From Alienimonas sp043951915 (GTDB taxonomy: Bacteria > Planctomycetota > Planctomycetia > Planctomycetales > Planctomycetaceae), in assembly GCF_043951915.1 (NCBI RefSeq), contig NZ_JBINJD010000008.1, forward strand, positions 1 to 64,000: 64,000 nucleotides of DNA, written 5' to 3'. Made by a program: the position numbers and the translations under genes. Position 1 is the first letter of the stretch. Each line of letters opens with the position of its first letter. Positions 1 through 8,179 of this stretch are shown piece by piece. The notes under the pieces were generated by a model, which saw only the letters and a program-made list of their open reading frames with translations, ran no database searches and was not told the origin of the DNA.

Positions 1-175
1 GTCCGCAACGCCCGGCACAGCGTCGGACCGTTGACGGTCCAGCCGCGATCGGCCGCTCCTACTTGACCCGCCGCACCCGGCTTTCGGAGACGCGAAACAG
101 GGCGGCGACCTCGCGGGCGCCCCGTCCGGAGTCGCACTCCCGCAGGACTTCGGCCCGGCGTTCCTTGGAAGAAAC
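1..175 (-). pseudogene. IS630-family transposase fragment, decayed
   Basis: Read on the minus strand, the segment encodes a helix-turn-helix typical of the N-terminus of IS630-family transposases (KERRAEVLRECDSGRGAREV, then ALFRVSESRVRRVK). It then meets a TAG where relatives usually carry Gln (VKQER). After the stop, a different frame gives DRGWTVNGPTLCRALR, which resembles the second DNA-binding helix region further along such proteins. The copy therefore has an internal deletion and a nonsense codon, and it runs off the left edge of the window. It cannot be functional. The family call rests on pattern recognition only. Confidence 0.55.
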
Positions 176-281
176 CGCGGCGGCGCCGACGGGCGGGAAC
201 GGGACGCTCGAAAGCGGACGATCCCGCCGCCCACGCGCTGCGGCTACCTGAAGAGCGCCCTATAAATAAGTCTTCGTCGGA

Positions 282-518
282 ATGGCGTTCGCTGCCGCAT
301 TCGCCGTCTTCCCCGTTCCGTTTCTCCGCCGTCTGCCCTCGGCGACCCGCTGGGGCATGGTGGCCCTCGGAGGCCTGTTCCTTATTGGCGCTGTGGGATG
401 GGAAACAGTGGCCGGTCAGCACGGCGAAGGCCGCTCTCGGAACGTCCAAGGCGCGTTGCTGACCGCCGTCGCAGAATCGTTCGAGATGGCCGGCGCCATC
501 CTGTTCGTGGTCGTGTGA
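282..518 (+). CDS. C-terminal fragment of a multi-pass membrane protein
   Basis: This 78-residue frame has two hydrophobic segments (about residues 23-41 and 58-78). It resembles the last part of a family of membrane proteins whose C-terminus reads roughly G-x-E, then a spacer, then (T/A)-V-x-E-x-x-E-M-x-G-x-x-L-F; here AVAESFEMAGAILF. An in-frame TAA lies 15 bases before the ATG, so the N-terminal helices expected for the family are absent. It sits beside a transposase fragment, which fits truncation by past insertion. It may not be expressed, and no function is assigned. Confidence 0.35.
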   Translation: MAFAAAFAVFPVPFLRRLPSATRWGMVALGGLFLIGAVGWETVAGQHGEGRSRNVQGALLTAVAESFEMAGAILFVVV

Positions 519-855
519 CTTCGGCACGCCGAACGACGGCACGGAGGAATCGTCGTCGCAGGCGGCCCGTCTCCGAGGGCGGCGGAGAAGTCTTACAAAC
601 TCGCCCCACGTCGATCGCGTACGGCCAAGCGGGTTGAGGCGTCGAAGCGTGAGCTGATCTCAAGAACCGACGATTCTATAGAAATCGCCTCCGCAATCGC
701 GTCGGTCGACTGGCCGCCAGCGGGTAGCGGCCTGGTCTCACCTCCCGGCGACCTCCTCCTCCCCGGGCGGTCACCGGCCGCATTCGCTTTAATCGAAATG
801 ACAAGCTGACGACGGCGTCATTCGAGGGCTTCAGCCACCCCCGGGCGGAGCAGGT
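519..855. other. Gap with no recognised feature
   Basis: About 340 bases between the membrane-protein fragment and the end of the FHA gene. It is less GC-rich around 640-700. I see no gene, terminator or repeat I can support. Confidence 0.4.
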
Positions 856-1932
856 TTACGGGGAGGTTGACGCGGTCCGCGGCGCTCTCGCTGGGGGGAT
901 CCGTCGCGGATCGAGCTCCTCCGGCAGCAGGCGGAACTCTTCTCCGCCGAAGGCGACGACGTCGCCCAGTGCAAGGCGTCGGCGGCGGACGGGGGCGTTG
1001 TTGACGCGGGTGCCGCCGGCGCTTCGCAGGTCGACCACCCAGGGGCCGTCCGTTCCGTAGAGGAGCAGCGCGTGCAGCGCGTCGGCGGCGGGGGCGGCGA
1101 GGACGAGATCGGCGCCCCGGCGCCGGCCGACCGTCGCCACGGGCCGGAGAGGGGTGAGCGCGGCGCCGGCCCGGCGGCCGTCCGTGGGCAGGAGGCAGAA
1201 CCGCGGGGAGTTCATCTCCGGCGGCGTCTCCGTGCGGGGGTACAGGAGTCGGAGGCGCGGCCGACCGCTCCCCGGCGGGGCGGCGCACCCGCTGCGGAGC
1301 GTCAGCTCGTACGGGCCGAGTCGCACCTGCTTGCCGGGGACCAGCAGGAGGGCGTCCGTCCGCCGTTCCTTCGAACTCAACCCGCCCGGTTCGCCCGCCA
1401 GACACAGCACCCCCCCGCGGAGCGCCTGCAACACCGCGTGACGCGCCGCCAGCCCCTCGCCACGGACCGGCATGTGCACCCCCGCGGCCGTGCCGATCAC
1501 CGCCTGCGGCGCCGCAAAGCGATACCGGATCTTCGAGCCGTCCCGAGCGTCCCGCAGCACGACCTCCGGCCGCGACGGATCTCCCGGATCCCAGTTCGGC
1601 AACAGGAACGCTGCGCCGTCGAGGGGGCTGAGAGGGCCGACGGGGAAGTCCCGCCCGTCTTTGTCCGCCCGTTCCGGCCGGCGTTCCGGAACCGCGGGAA
1701 CGGAGCGAACCGCCGCGGGCTCCGGCCGCTCGACGACGAGCGTCGTGGGCTCCGCCTCTCCGTCGTCCTCGGTCACCGTCGTCGCGGGAGAGCCGCTCCT
1801 GTCGTTCACGCCCGGAACTCCGAGGGCGTTCGCCTGGCCGTCGGGCGAATCTCCGTCGTCCGCACCCTCGCCGAAAACGTCGAACCGACCCGCGGATGCA
1901 TCGCCGTTCGACCGCCGCATCATGCCGACCAT
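856..1932 (-). CDS. FHA (forkhead-associated) domain protein
   Basis: About 358 residues from the ATG at 1932 (MVGMMRRSNGD). An acidic, low-complexity N-terminal third precedes two FHA-like folds. The first is weak (about residues 140-200, AVIGTAAGVHMPV then ARHAVL). The second is clearer (about 265-335): VATVGRRRGADLVL, then DALHALLLYGTDGPWVVDLRSAGGT, then VNNAPV and LALGDVVAFGG. FHA domains bind phosphothreonine peptides, so a role in Ser/Thr-kinase signalling is likely. The usual Arg-Ser-His binding triad is imperfect, with ADALHA where S-x-x-H is expected, so phosphopeptide binding is uncertain. The frame is open upstream to 2124; I chose 1932 because residues before it look non-coding. 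Confidence 0.7.
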   Translation of the reverse strand: MVGMMRRSNGDASAGRFDVFGEGADDGDSPDGQANALGVPGVNDRSGSPATTVTEDDGEAEPTTLVVERPEPAAVRSVPAVPERRPERADKDGRDFPVGPLSPLDGAAFLLPNWDPGDPSRPEVVLRDARDGSKIRYRFAAPQAVIGTAAGVHMPVRGEGLAARHAVLQALRGGVLCLAGEPGGLSSKERRTDALLLVPGKQVRLGPYELTLRSGCAAPPGSGRPRLRLLYPRTETPPEMNSPRFCLLPTDGRRAGAALTPLRPVATVGRRRGADLVLAAPAADALHALLLYGTDGPWVVDLRSAGGTRVNNAPVRRRRLALGDVVAFGGEEFRLLPEELDPRRIPPARAPRTASTSP

Positions 1933-2167
1933 GATGCGGCGGCGGCGATGAGCGGGGGAGGGGCGGATCATGACACCGGAAGGGCAGAGCGGCCGCGGGG
2001 CGGGCGATCGGAACGAAGGAACGGCGAAAGCCGACCGTCGGCGTTCGACGGACGCCGCCGGCCGACCCTCCCTGACATCGAGCCGCTCGGATTTAATCTT
2101 CCGACCGAAGCCGAGGCGGGGCAAGACGTTGCCGCCGTTCCGCCCGAAAACGAGCCGATCCCCAGGT

Positions 2168-2193
2168 TAAAAGACCCCCGAACGGGGGCCTTT
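2168..2193 (-). terminator. Rho-independent terminator after the epimerase gene
   Basis: CCCCCG at 2175-2180 pairs with CGGGGG at 2183-2188. On the minus strand this hairpin is followed by TCTTTT. It lies about 60 bases past the stop of the epimerase gene and before the FHA gene, so the two are probably separate transcripts. Confidence 0.7.
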
Positions 2194-2250
2194 CGCCCGC
2201 AGTGCAACCCGTTTCCGACCGCCCGGCGCCAGCGGAAGGACCCGTGGCCG

Positions 2251-3327
2251 TCACGCCGCGTGGTAGTCACGGTACCACCGCACGAACGCCGCGACGCCGT
2301 CTTCGATGGGGGTCGACGGCGTGAGGCCGATCGCCTCCTCGAGCGGTCCGACGTCGGCGGCCGTGGAGACCACGTCGCCGGGCTGCATCGGCAGGAACCG
2401 CTTCTCCGCCCGCCGTCCGCAGGCGGATTCGATCACCTCGATCAGCCGCATGAGCTCCACCGGCTCCCGGCTGCCGAGGTTGTAGGTGCGGAACGGCCCG
2501 GCCCCGACGTCCGGCGACGTCGGCGGCCCCGCGGCCGGCCCTGCGGCCGGTCCCGGCGGGCGGGCGGCGAGGCGGACGACGCCCTCCGCGGCGTCGTCGA
2601 CGTAGGTGAACCCCCGCCGCATCCGCCCCTCGCCGTACACGTCGATCGGCTCGCCCCGCAGGATCCGCTCCGTGAACTTCCACACGGCCATATCCGGCCG
2701 GCCCCACGGGCCGTAGACGGTGAAGAACCGCACGCCGCTGCACGGCAGGCCGTAGAGGTGGGCGTAGCTGTGGGCCATCAGCTCGTTCGCCCGCTTGGTC
2801 GCCGCGTACAGGCTGACGGGGTGGTCCGCCGGGCGGTCGACGAACAGCACGGGCTCCGGGCTCTCCCCGTACACGCTGCTGCTGGAGGCGTAGACCAGGT
2901 GCGGCGGTCGCGACTCCCCGTCCTCGCGTGACGCCTCCGCCTGCCGGCGGCAGCCCTCCAGGACGTTCAGGAACCCGGTCAGGTTCGCTGCGGCGTAGGC
3001 GTGAGGGTTGTCGAGGCTGTGCCGCACCCCGGCCTGGGCGGCGAGGTGAATCACTCCGCCGAACGGCCGCGACGCAAAGATTTCTTCGCAGGCGGTTCGG
3101 TCGGCCAGGTCGATTTGGCGGAAGTCGAACTCGGCCCCCGACGCCTCCGCCGCCGCGACGAGCCGCTCCAGCCGGGCCCGCTTCAGCGTCGGCGAGTAGT
3201 ACGGGTTGAGGTCGTCCACGCCGACGACCGGCGTCCCGGCGGCGAGCAGCTTCTCCCCCACCGCCGCCCCGACGAACCCCGCGGCCCCCGTCAGCAGCAC
3301 CGCTCCGCCGGCGAGAATTTGCGGCAC
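2251..3327 (-). CDS. NAD-dependent epimerase, UDP-glucuronate 4-epimerase-like
   Basis: 358 residues, an extended short-chain dehydrogenase. The Rossmann motif TGAAGFVG is at residues 13-20, a catalytic Ser lies in the YASSSSVYGE stretch (about 146-155), and the YxxxK pair is Y174/K178 in YAATK. The stretch after it (ELMAHSYAHLYG, then RFFTVYGPWGRPDMA) is the hallmark of the CapI/LpsL-type UDP-glucuronate 4-epimerases, which make UDP-galacturonate for surface polysaccharides. The start is the ATG giving MPQILAGGAVLLTG, immediately before the fold. It has its own terminator. A related NDP-sugar 4-epimerase specificity cannot be excluded. Confidence 0.85.
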   Translation of the reverse strand: MPQILAGGAVLLTGAAGFVGAAVGEKLLAAGTPVVGVDDLNPYYSPTLKRARLERLVAAAEASGAEFDFRQIDLADRTACEEIFASRPFGGVIHLAAQAGVRHSLDNPHAYAAANLTGFLNVLEGCRRQAEASREDGESRPPHLVYASSSSVYGESPEPVLFVDRPADHPVSLYAATKRANELMAHSYAHLYGLPCSGVRFFTVYGPWGRPDMAVWKFTERILRGEPIDVYGEGRMRRGFTYVDDAAEGVVRLAARPPGPAAGPAAGPPTSPDVGAGPFRTYNLGSREPVELMRLIEVIESACGRRAEKRFLPMQPGDVVSTAADVGPLEEAIGLTPSTPIEDGVAAFVRWYRDYHAA

Positions 3328-3511
3328 TGCTTCGAGGACTCATAAAGGGGGCGCGTGGGCCCCGCATGTGGCTGGGGACGCCGGGAGTTTGGCGGCGCGA
3401 CGCCCCTTCCGTAAAGCGCCCGCCGCTCTGCGGACGATCGAAGCGGGCGCCGCTGATCGACCCCGAGGGCCAACGCAACGCCTCGCGGCATTCTCGCTGC
3501 GACTCTTCAGT

Positions 3512-3540
3512 CTGACTCCCGCCTGACTCCAAGCTGACTC
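3512..3540. promoter_or_regulatory. Three direct CTGACTC repeats with 11-bp period
   Basis: CTGACTC occurs at 3512-3518, 3523-3529 and 3534-3540, each separated by 4 bases, so the repeats sit on one helix face. This is the geometry of response-regulator sites such as the Pho box (7-mer, 4-base spacer, 7-mer). It lies between the divergent epimerase gene (ATG at 3327) and the DUF1592 gene. A regulator-binding site is inferred from layout only. Confidence 0.45.
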
Positions 3541-3886
3541 TGCGAGACCTTTCTCGCCCTCGACTGCGACTCGTTCCGGGGAGTCAGGGCGGCTGGCGAC
3601 GGCCGTGGCGATCGCCGTGGTCGAAGCCCTCGACGTCCGTGACGCCGCCTGCACCTCCGATTCGAGTTTCAACGCGGCCGTCCGCGCGCTGCTCAGCTCC
3701 AGATGGCGTCGCAGCCCGCCCAGCCGGCGGGCGACGGGCGTTCGGCCGGGGGCGGTGCGGGGCGTGTCGAGGTGGCGGCGGCGGCGGCGGCGGCTCAGGA
3801 TGGCGGTGGAACCGCGGTCGGACCGTCGGGCAGGAGGTCCCGAGACGCGCCGGTCGCTTCGAAGATTCCTCCCACCGCACGCTCCC

Positions 3887-6271
3887 GTGATCCGTCCCGT
3901 GATCCAAACGGCGACCCGAGCCGTCCTCGCGGGGGCGTTCGTCGGGGCGCTGTGCGGGGGCGGGGCCGGTGCGGGGGAGCCGGTTGCGGCGTTGTTGGAG
4001 CAGGCGTGCCTCGACTGCCACGCCGGGCCGGCCGCCGAGGGGGGGCTGGACCTCGCCGCCGCCGACCCGCACGACCCCGCGGCCGACGCCGCGGTCTGGG
4101 AGGCCGTCGTGCGGCGGGTGCGGACCGGGCAGATGCCGCCCGCGGAGATGCCGCGGCCGGACGCCGCCGCGGTCGCGGCGGCGCTGGGGGCGTTGGAGTC
4201 CGGCCTCGACGCCGCCGCCGCGCGCACCCCGCGGCCGGGGCGGACGGCGACGTTCCGGCGGCTCACCCGGGCCGAGTACCGGCACGCCGTCCGCGATCTG
4301 CTGGCCGTCGAGGTGAACGCCGCGGAGCTGCTGCCGGCCGATCAGGAGGGGCACGGGTTCGACAACGTGACCGTCGGCGGGCTCTCCCCGACCCGGCTGA
4401 ACCGGTTCGTCTCCGCCGCCGAGCGCATCGCCCGGCAGGCGGTCGGTCGCCCCGGCGGGGCGGGGGGCGTCACCGTGCGGCTGCCCCCCGACCGCACCCA
4501 GGAGGCCCACGCCGCCGGCCTCCCGCCCGGCACCCGCGGGGGGACGGTCGTCTCCCACGACTTCCCCCGCACGGGCGAGTACGAGATCGCCGTCCGGCTG
4601 ATGCGGGACCGCAACGAAGAGGTCGAGGGCCTCGACCGCCCGCACCGGTTCGAAATCCTCCTCGACGGGGAGCCGGCCGCGTCGTTCACCGTCGAACCGC
4701 CCCGCAGAAAGAAGGGAACGGACGGCTGGGAGGCGCCGGACCACGCGGCCGTCGACCGGCACCTGACCGTCCGGCTGAACGTTCCCGCGGGGCCGCACGC
4801 GGTGGGGGCGACGTTCGCCCGGGTCGGCCGCTCCCTGATCGAAACCGCCCGCCGGCCGCCGGACGCGCGGTTCAACTTCTACCGTCACCCGCGCCGCACG
4901 CCAGCGGTTTATCAGGTGACGATCAGCGGCCCGCTGGGCGCCTCCGAGGCCGGCGACTCCCCCAGTCGGCGGCGGCTGCTGGGCGGGCTGTCGGAGGGCC
5001 TGAGCGACGACGACCGGGCCGCCGCGGCCCTCGCCCGACTGGCCCGCCGGGCCTACCGCCGACCGGTGACCGACGCCGACCTCGCCCCGCTACTCGCCCT
5101 CTACGACGCCGGCCGCGACGCCGCGCAGCCCGGGGAAAGGGCCTTCGACGCCGGGCTGGAACTGGCCGTCGCCGGCGTGCTGGTGAACCCGAACTTCCTG
5201 TTCAAAATCGAACGCGACCCGCCGGGCCTGACGGACGGTGAGGCCTACCCGGTGGACGACGTGGCACTGGCCTCGCGGCTATCGTTCTTCCTCTGGGCGA
5301 GCGGGCCGGACGACGAACTGCTGGAGTTGGCGGAGCGGGGCGAACTCTCCCGGCCGGGCGAAGTCGGCCGGCAGGTGCGGCGGATGCTGGCGGACGACCG
5401 GGCGGACGCCCTCGCCGAGAACTTCGCCGGCCAGTGGCTGCGGCTCCGCAATCTGGAGGGCGCCGCCCCGGACATGCGGCGGTTTCCGGACTTCGACGAC
5501 AACCTCCGCGACGCCTTCCGCCGGGAGTCCGAACTGCTGGTCGCCGACGTGCTGCGGACCGACCGCCCGGTCACGGACCTGCTCGCCCCCGGCCACGCCT
5601 ACCTGAACGAACGGCTGGCGATGCACTACGGCCTGCCCGGCGTCCGCGGCAGCCGGTTCCGCAAGGTGCCCCTGCCGGACAACGCGCGGGGCGGCCTGTT
5701 GCGGCAGGGGAGCGTGCTGACGGTCACCTCCTACGCGACCCGCACCTCGCCGGTGCTGCGGGGGGCGTGGGTATTGGAGAACCTGCTCGGCACCCCGCCG
5801 CCGCCCCCGCCGCCGGATATTCCGGATTTGGAAGACAACACCGTGGCGGCCGGCCTGCCGGTCCGCGAGCGGTTGGCGGAGCACCGGGCGAACGCGGCCT
5901 GCGCGGTCTGCCACGACCGGATCGACCCGCTCGGCCTGGCGTTGGAGGGCTACGACGCCGTCGGCCGCGTGCGCCGGTTGGAGGAGGACCGCCCCGTCGA
6001 CACGACCGGCGGCTTCCCCGGCGGCGAATCGCTCGCCGGCGTCGCCGACCTCGAAGCGGCCCTGCTGGACCGCCCCGACCTGTTCGCCACGGCCCTGACG
6101 GAAAAGCTGCTGATCTACGCCCTCGGCCGCGGCCTCACCCCCCACGACGCCCCCGCCGTCCGGGCGATCGTGCGGCGAGCGGAAAGCGGCGGCTGGCGCT
6201 CCGCGACCCTGCTGACCGCCGTCGCGGAGAGCGTCCCGTTCCGGATGCGGGCGGCGGGCGCCTCGCCGTAG
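3887..6271 (+). CDS. DUF1592/DUF1588/DUF1585 planctomycete c-type haem protein
   Basis: About 794 residues from the GTG at 3887. A second GTG at 3899 is equally possible, and the open frame runs further upstream without coding character. A short hydrophobic export signal is followed by the haem motif CLDCH (residues 41-45). Next come the DUF1587 stretch (TFRRLTRAEYRHAVRDLL), a central beta-rich module, DUF1595 (ARLARRAYRRPVTDADL), DUF1592 (LASRLSFFLWASGPDDELL) and the C-terminal DUF1588/DUF1585 pair with a second CxxCH (CAVCHDRIDPLGLALEGYDAVG). Such proteins are exported and usually paired with DUF1552 proteins; their biochemical role is not established. The TAG stop is the first part of a palindromic repeat. 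Confidence 0.85.
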   Translation: MIRPVIQTATRAVLAGAFVGALCGGGAGAGEPVAALLEQACLDCHAGPAAEGGLDLAAADPHDPAADAAVWEAVVRRVRTGQMPPAEMPRPDAAAVAAALGALESGLDAAAARTPRPGRTATFRRLTRAEYRHAVRDLLAVEVNAAELLPADQEGHGFDNVTVGGLSPTRLNRFVSAAERIARQAVGRPGGAGGVTVRLPPDRTQEAHAAGLPPGTRGGTVVSHDFPRTGEYEIAVRLMRDRNEEVEGLDRPHRFEILLDGEPAASFTVEPPRRKKGTDGWEAPDHAAVDRHLTVRLNVPAGPHAVGATFARVGRSLIETARRPPDARFNFYRHPRRTPAVYQVTISGPLGASEAGDSPSRRRLLGGLSEGLSDDDRAAAALARLARRAYRRPVTDADLAPLLALYDAGRDAAQPGERAFDAGLELAVAGVLVNPNFLFKIERDPPGLTDGEAYPVDDVALASRLSFFLWASGPDDELLELAERGELSRPGEVGRQVRRMLADDRADALAENFAGQWLRLRNLEGAAPDMRRFPDFDDNLRDAFRRESELLVADVLRTDRPVTDLLAPGHAYLNERLAMHYGLPGVRGSRFRKVPLPDNARGGLLRQGSVLTVTSYATRTSPVLRGAWVLENLLGTPPPPPPPDIPDLEDNTVAAGLPVRERLAEHRANAACAVCHDRIDPLGLALEGYDAVGRVRRLEEDRPVDTTGGFPGGESLAGVADLEAALLDRPDLFATALTEKLLIYALGRGLTPHDAPAVRAIVRRAESGGWRSATLLTAVAESVPFRMRAAGASP

Positions 6272-6328
6272 GGTCCGCTGTGCGGACCGCGTCGGCGGAG
6301 AGGGCGGTCCGCAGAGCGGACCCTACGG
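6266..6328. repeat. Palindromic repeat, family A (copy 1)
   Basis: Arms at 6266-6288 and 6306-6328 are inverted copies with one mismatch. The core of each arm is TAGGGTCCGCTGTGCGGACC or its complement. The left arm contributes the TAG stop of the upstream gene. A second copy is at 36056-36129. Confidence 0.8.
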
Positions 6329-6385
6329 GCGTCTGGTTCGTGCGCAGAACCCTCGAACGGGCAGCGACTCGCGGACGGGCGGCGC

Positions 6386-6540
6386 CGGGTGCCATGCTCT
6401 CACGGCTCGGGAGCGGAGCGGACGAGTCGGGTGAGCATGCGAGTGACGCGGCGGTCAGGGAGGACGGGCGAACGTCGCTCGGCATGCTCACCCCGTCCGG
6501 CTCCGCGGCCGCTCCGCCGGCCGGTGAGAGCATGGCACCC
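6386..6540. repeat. Nested palindromic repeat, family C (copy 1)
   Basis: Outer arms GGGTGCCATGCTCTCAC (near 6388) and GTGAGAGCATGGCACCC (6524-6540) enclose inner arms GGGTGAGCATGCGAG (6429-6443) and GGCATGCTCACCCC (6481-6494). The inner pair recurs at 62440-62515. No protein coding is apparent inside. Confidence 0.65.
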
Positions 6541-6563
6541 AGTCGAAGACCATGCCACCCTGC

Positions 6564-6662
6564 CGGACCGCCGCCCTACTGACGGCCATCGCGGAGAGCG
6601 TGCCGTTCCGCCTGCGGGCGGCGGACGACGTGATCGCGCAAGCTGGTCCCGAGTTGCGTTAG
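6564..6662 (+). pseudogene. 3' remnant of a second DUF1592-type gene
   Basis: The frame ending at the TAG of 6660-6662 reads RTAALLTAIAESVPFRLRAA and 12 further residues. This closely matches the end of the gene at 3887-6271 (RSATLLTAVAESVPFRMRAA). The rest of the paralogue is missing. It lies directly before the convergent nuclease gene and overlaps its stop codon, which suggests that the nuclease gene arrived in, or replaced part of, a duplicated DUF1592 gene. Confidence 0.65.
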
Positions 6663-8179
6663 TCAGTCAGCCGATTCAGCGGGTGCTTCCGGAACTGCTC
6701 GCGGAATACCTTCCGCAGCGGGGCGTTCCTTGTGTCGGCGAGGGCGGCCTCCACCGCCGCCCCGTCCTTCCAACCGACTGCGTACTTCTTCGCCCCGGCC
6801 GCCGCTGTCAGCAGCGTGAGGGCGTCGGCTGACAACTCGCCGGAAGTCCAGAACTCAAAGTGGTGCTTCTGCTCGCGGAGGTCCGGCCGCATGTCCAGCC
6901 ACGCCCGCAGCAGCGGGATCTGCTCGAAGACCCACTTCTTGACCAGATCGTCGTCGACGGCCTTACCCGGCGAAACGGTCTTGCACTCGATCAGCCATAC
7001 GTCCGTGCGGCCAAGTTTGCACAGCACGTCCACATCGGTCTGGCGGCCGTCGGGCAGGTTGACCGGCTCCCGCACCTCCACCCCGCCGCCGTGGAGCTTC
7101 TTAGCAAGATGGGCGGTCAGCAGTTCGAAAAGCGGCCCCCGCAGGCTCTCTGCCGCGCCCTCGATCTTCGACAGGGTCCCGAGCAGCTGCGCCAACTTGT
7201 CCGGGTTCTTCGCCGCCACCGCCCCGGCGTTCGTCAGCGTCTTCACCAGTTCCCTCAGTGCCGCCCCGGTCCCGCCGCCGAACAGGTGGTCCGGGGTCAG
7301 CAGCAGCACCCCCGCCCGTTGGCCGGCCTGCAACGCGGACCTGTCGTACCCGCCTGCGACCAGCACGGCGAGGAACGGCGGGGTGTTACTCAGGTTCCGC
7401 AGCACCGACACCTTGCGGAGAAAGAACGCGATATGCCGGTCCGTGAGATCGTCGCCGAGCAGCACGTCGACCGTCACGAACCCCGTCTTGCGGTTCTTGT
7501 CGTCGCCCGGCCGACCGATCGGCACGACGTAGCTCGGGGCGGTGAGGGCCCAGTCGAAGTGGCCGAATTCAGCCCCGCCTGGCGAGGAATCCGTCTTCAC
7601 GAGGTTGAAAGCTCCCAGCCCGGTCCGTCGCAGCCACTCGCCGGTGCCGTCGATGACGACCCGCTCGGCCAGATCGCGGCCGCGGGCGGCCCCGTCGCCG
7701 TCTAGGTAGAACCCGGGCCAGTCGTGATGAAGGAGGAGGCGGACGGCCCCGTCGGGCTCCGCGATCTGGTGAAGAGCCCCGACGGCGGTGAGACCTTCCC
7801 GGACGCGGCCTGCGGAAACTTGCTTCGTGAGCTTCCGCGGGGCTCCGCTGAACCGGTTGAAATCCTCCTCCCGCACGATCCCGCCGCGGGCGGCGAGGGC
7901 ATCGGCGGCGATTGCGTGGATCGAGTTCTTGGAGCGCAGGGCCCTCGCCAGCCCCTCCCAGAACTCGGCGTCGTTCTTCTGTCCGGGGGCCCAGAGGAAG
8001 GAGTCCCTATTCGGCAGGTTCAGCCCGCGATGTCGGTGGACCTGCCCTCGTGACGCCGCCCGACTAACTCGCTGCCGTGCGGCCGCGGGCGAGACGCCGC
8101 CCTCGACCAGCAAACGTGCGACGGCGGAGGCCAGCATCGGCCCCTTCGCCTTGAGCAACTCTGGAACGGGATCGGGCAT
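6659..8179 (-). CDS. Predicted winged-helix plus PD-(D/E)XK nuclease protein
   Basis: 506 residues, family not recognised by name. The N-terminus (about 1-65: ASAVARLLVEGGVSPAAARQ, then RVSRAASRGQVHRHRGLNL) looks like a winged helix that would bind DNA. The middle (about 180-310) has FDWALTAPSYVVPI, GFVTVDVLLG and, after a conserved-looking FLAVLVAGGYDRSALQAGQR, GVLLLTPDHLFGG; this resembles a degenerate restriction-nuclease fold. The C-terminal part carries a plausible intact PD-(D/E)XK site: D382/D384 in TDVDVL, then E398 and K400 in VWLIECKT. It stands alone, flanked by a gene remnant and a 970-base gap, as an acquired gene would. Defence or DNA-repair roles are possible but not shown. Confidence 0.6.
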   Translation of the reverse strand: MPDPVPELLKAKGPMLASAVARLLVEGGVSPAAARQRVSRAASRGQVHRHRGLNLPNRDSFLWAPGQKNDAEFWEGLARALRSKNSIHAIAADALAARGGIVREEDFNRFSGAPRKLTKQVSAGRVREGLTAVGALHQIAEPDGAVRLLLHHDWPGFYLDGDGAARGRDLAERVVIDGTGEWLRRTGLGAFNLVKTDSSPGGAEFGHFDWALTAPSYVVPIGRPGDDKNRKTGFVTVDVLLGDDLTDRHIAFFLRKVSVLRNLSNTPPFLAVLVAGGYDRSALQAGQRAGVLLLTPDHLFGGGTGAALRELVKTLTNAGAVAAKNPDKLAQLLGTLSKIEGAAESLRGPLFELLTAHLAKKLHGGGVEVREPVNLPDGRQTDVDVLCKLGRTDVWLIECKTVSPGKAVDDDLVKKWVFEQIPLLRAWLDMRPDLREQKHHFEFWTSGELSADALTLLTAAAGAKKYAVGWKDGAAVEAALADTRNAPLRKVFREQFRKHPLNRLTD

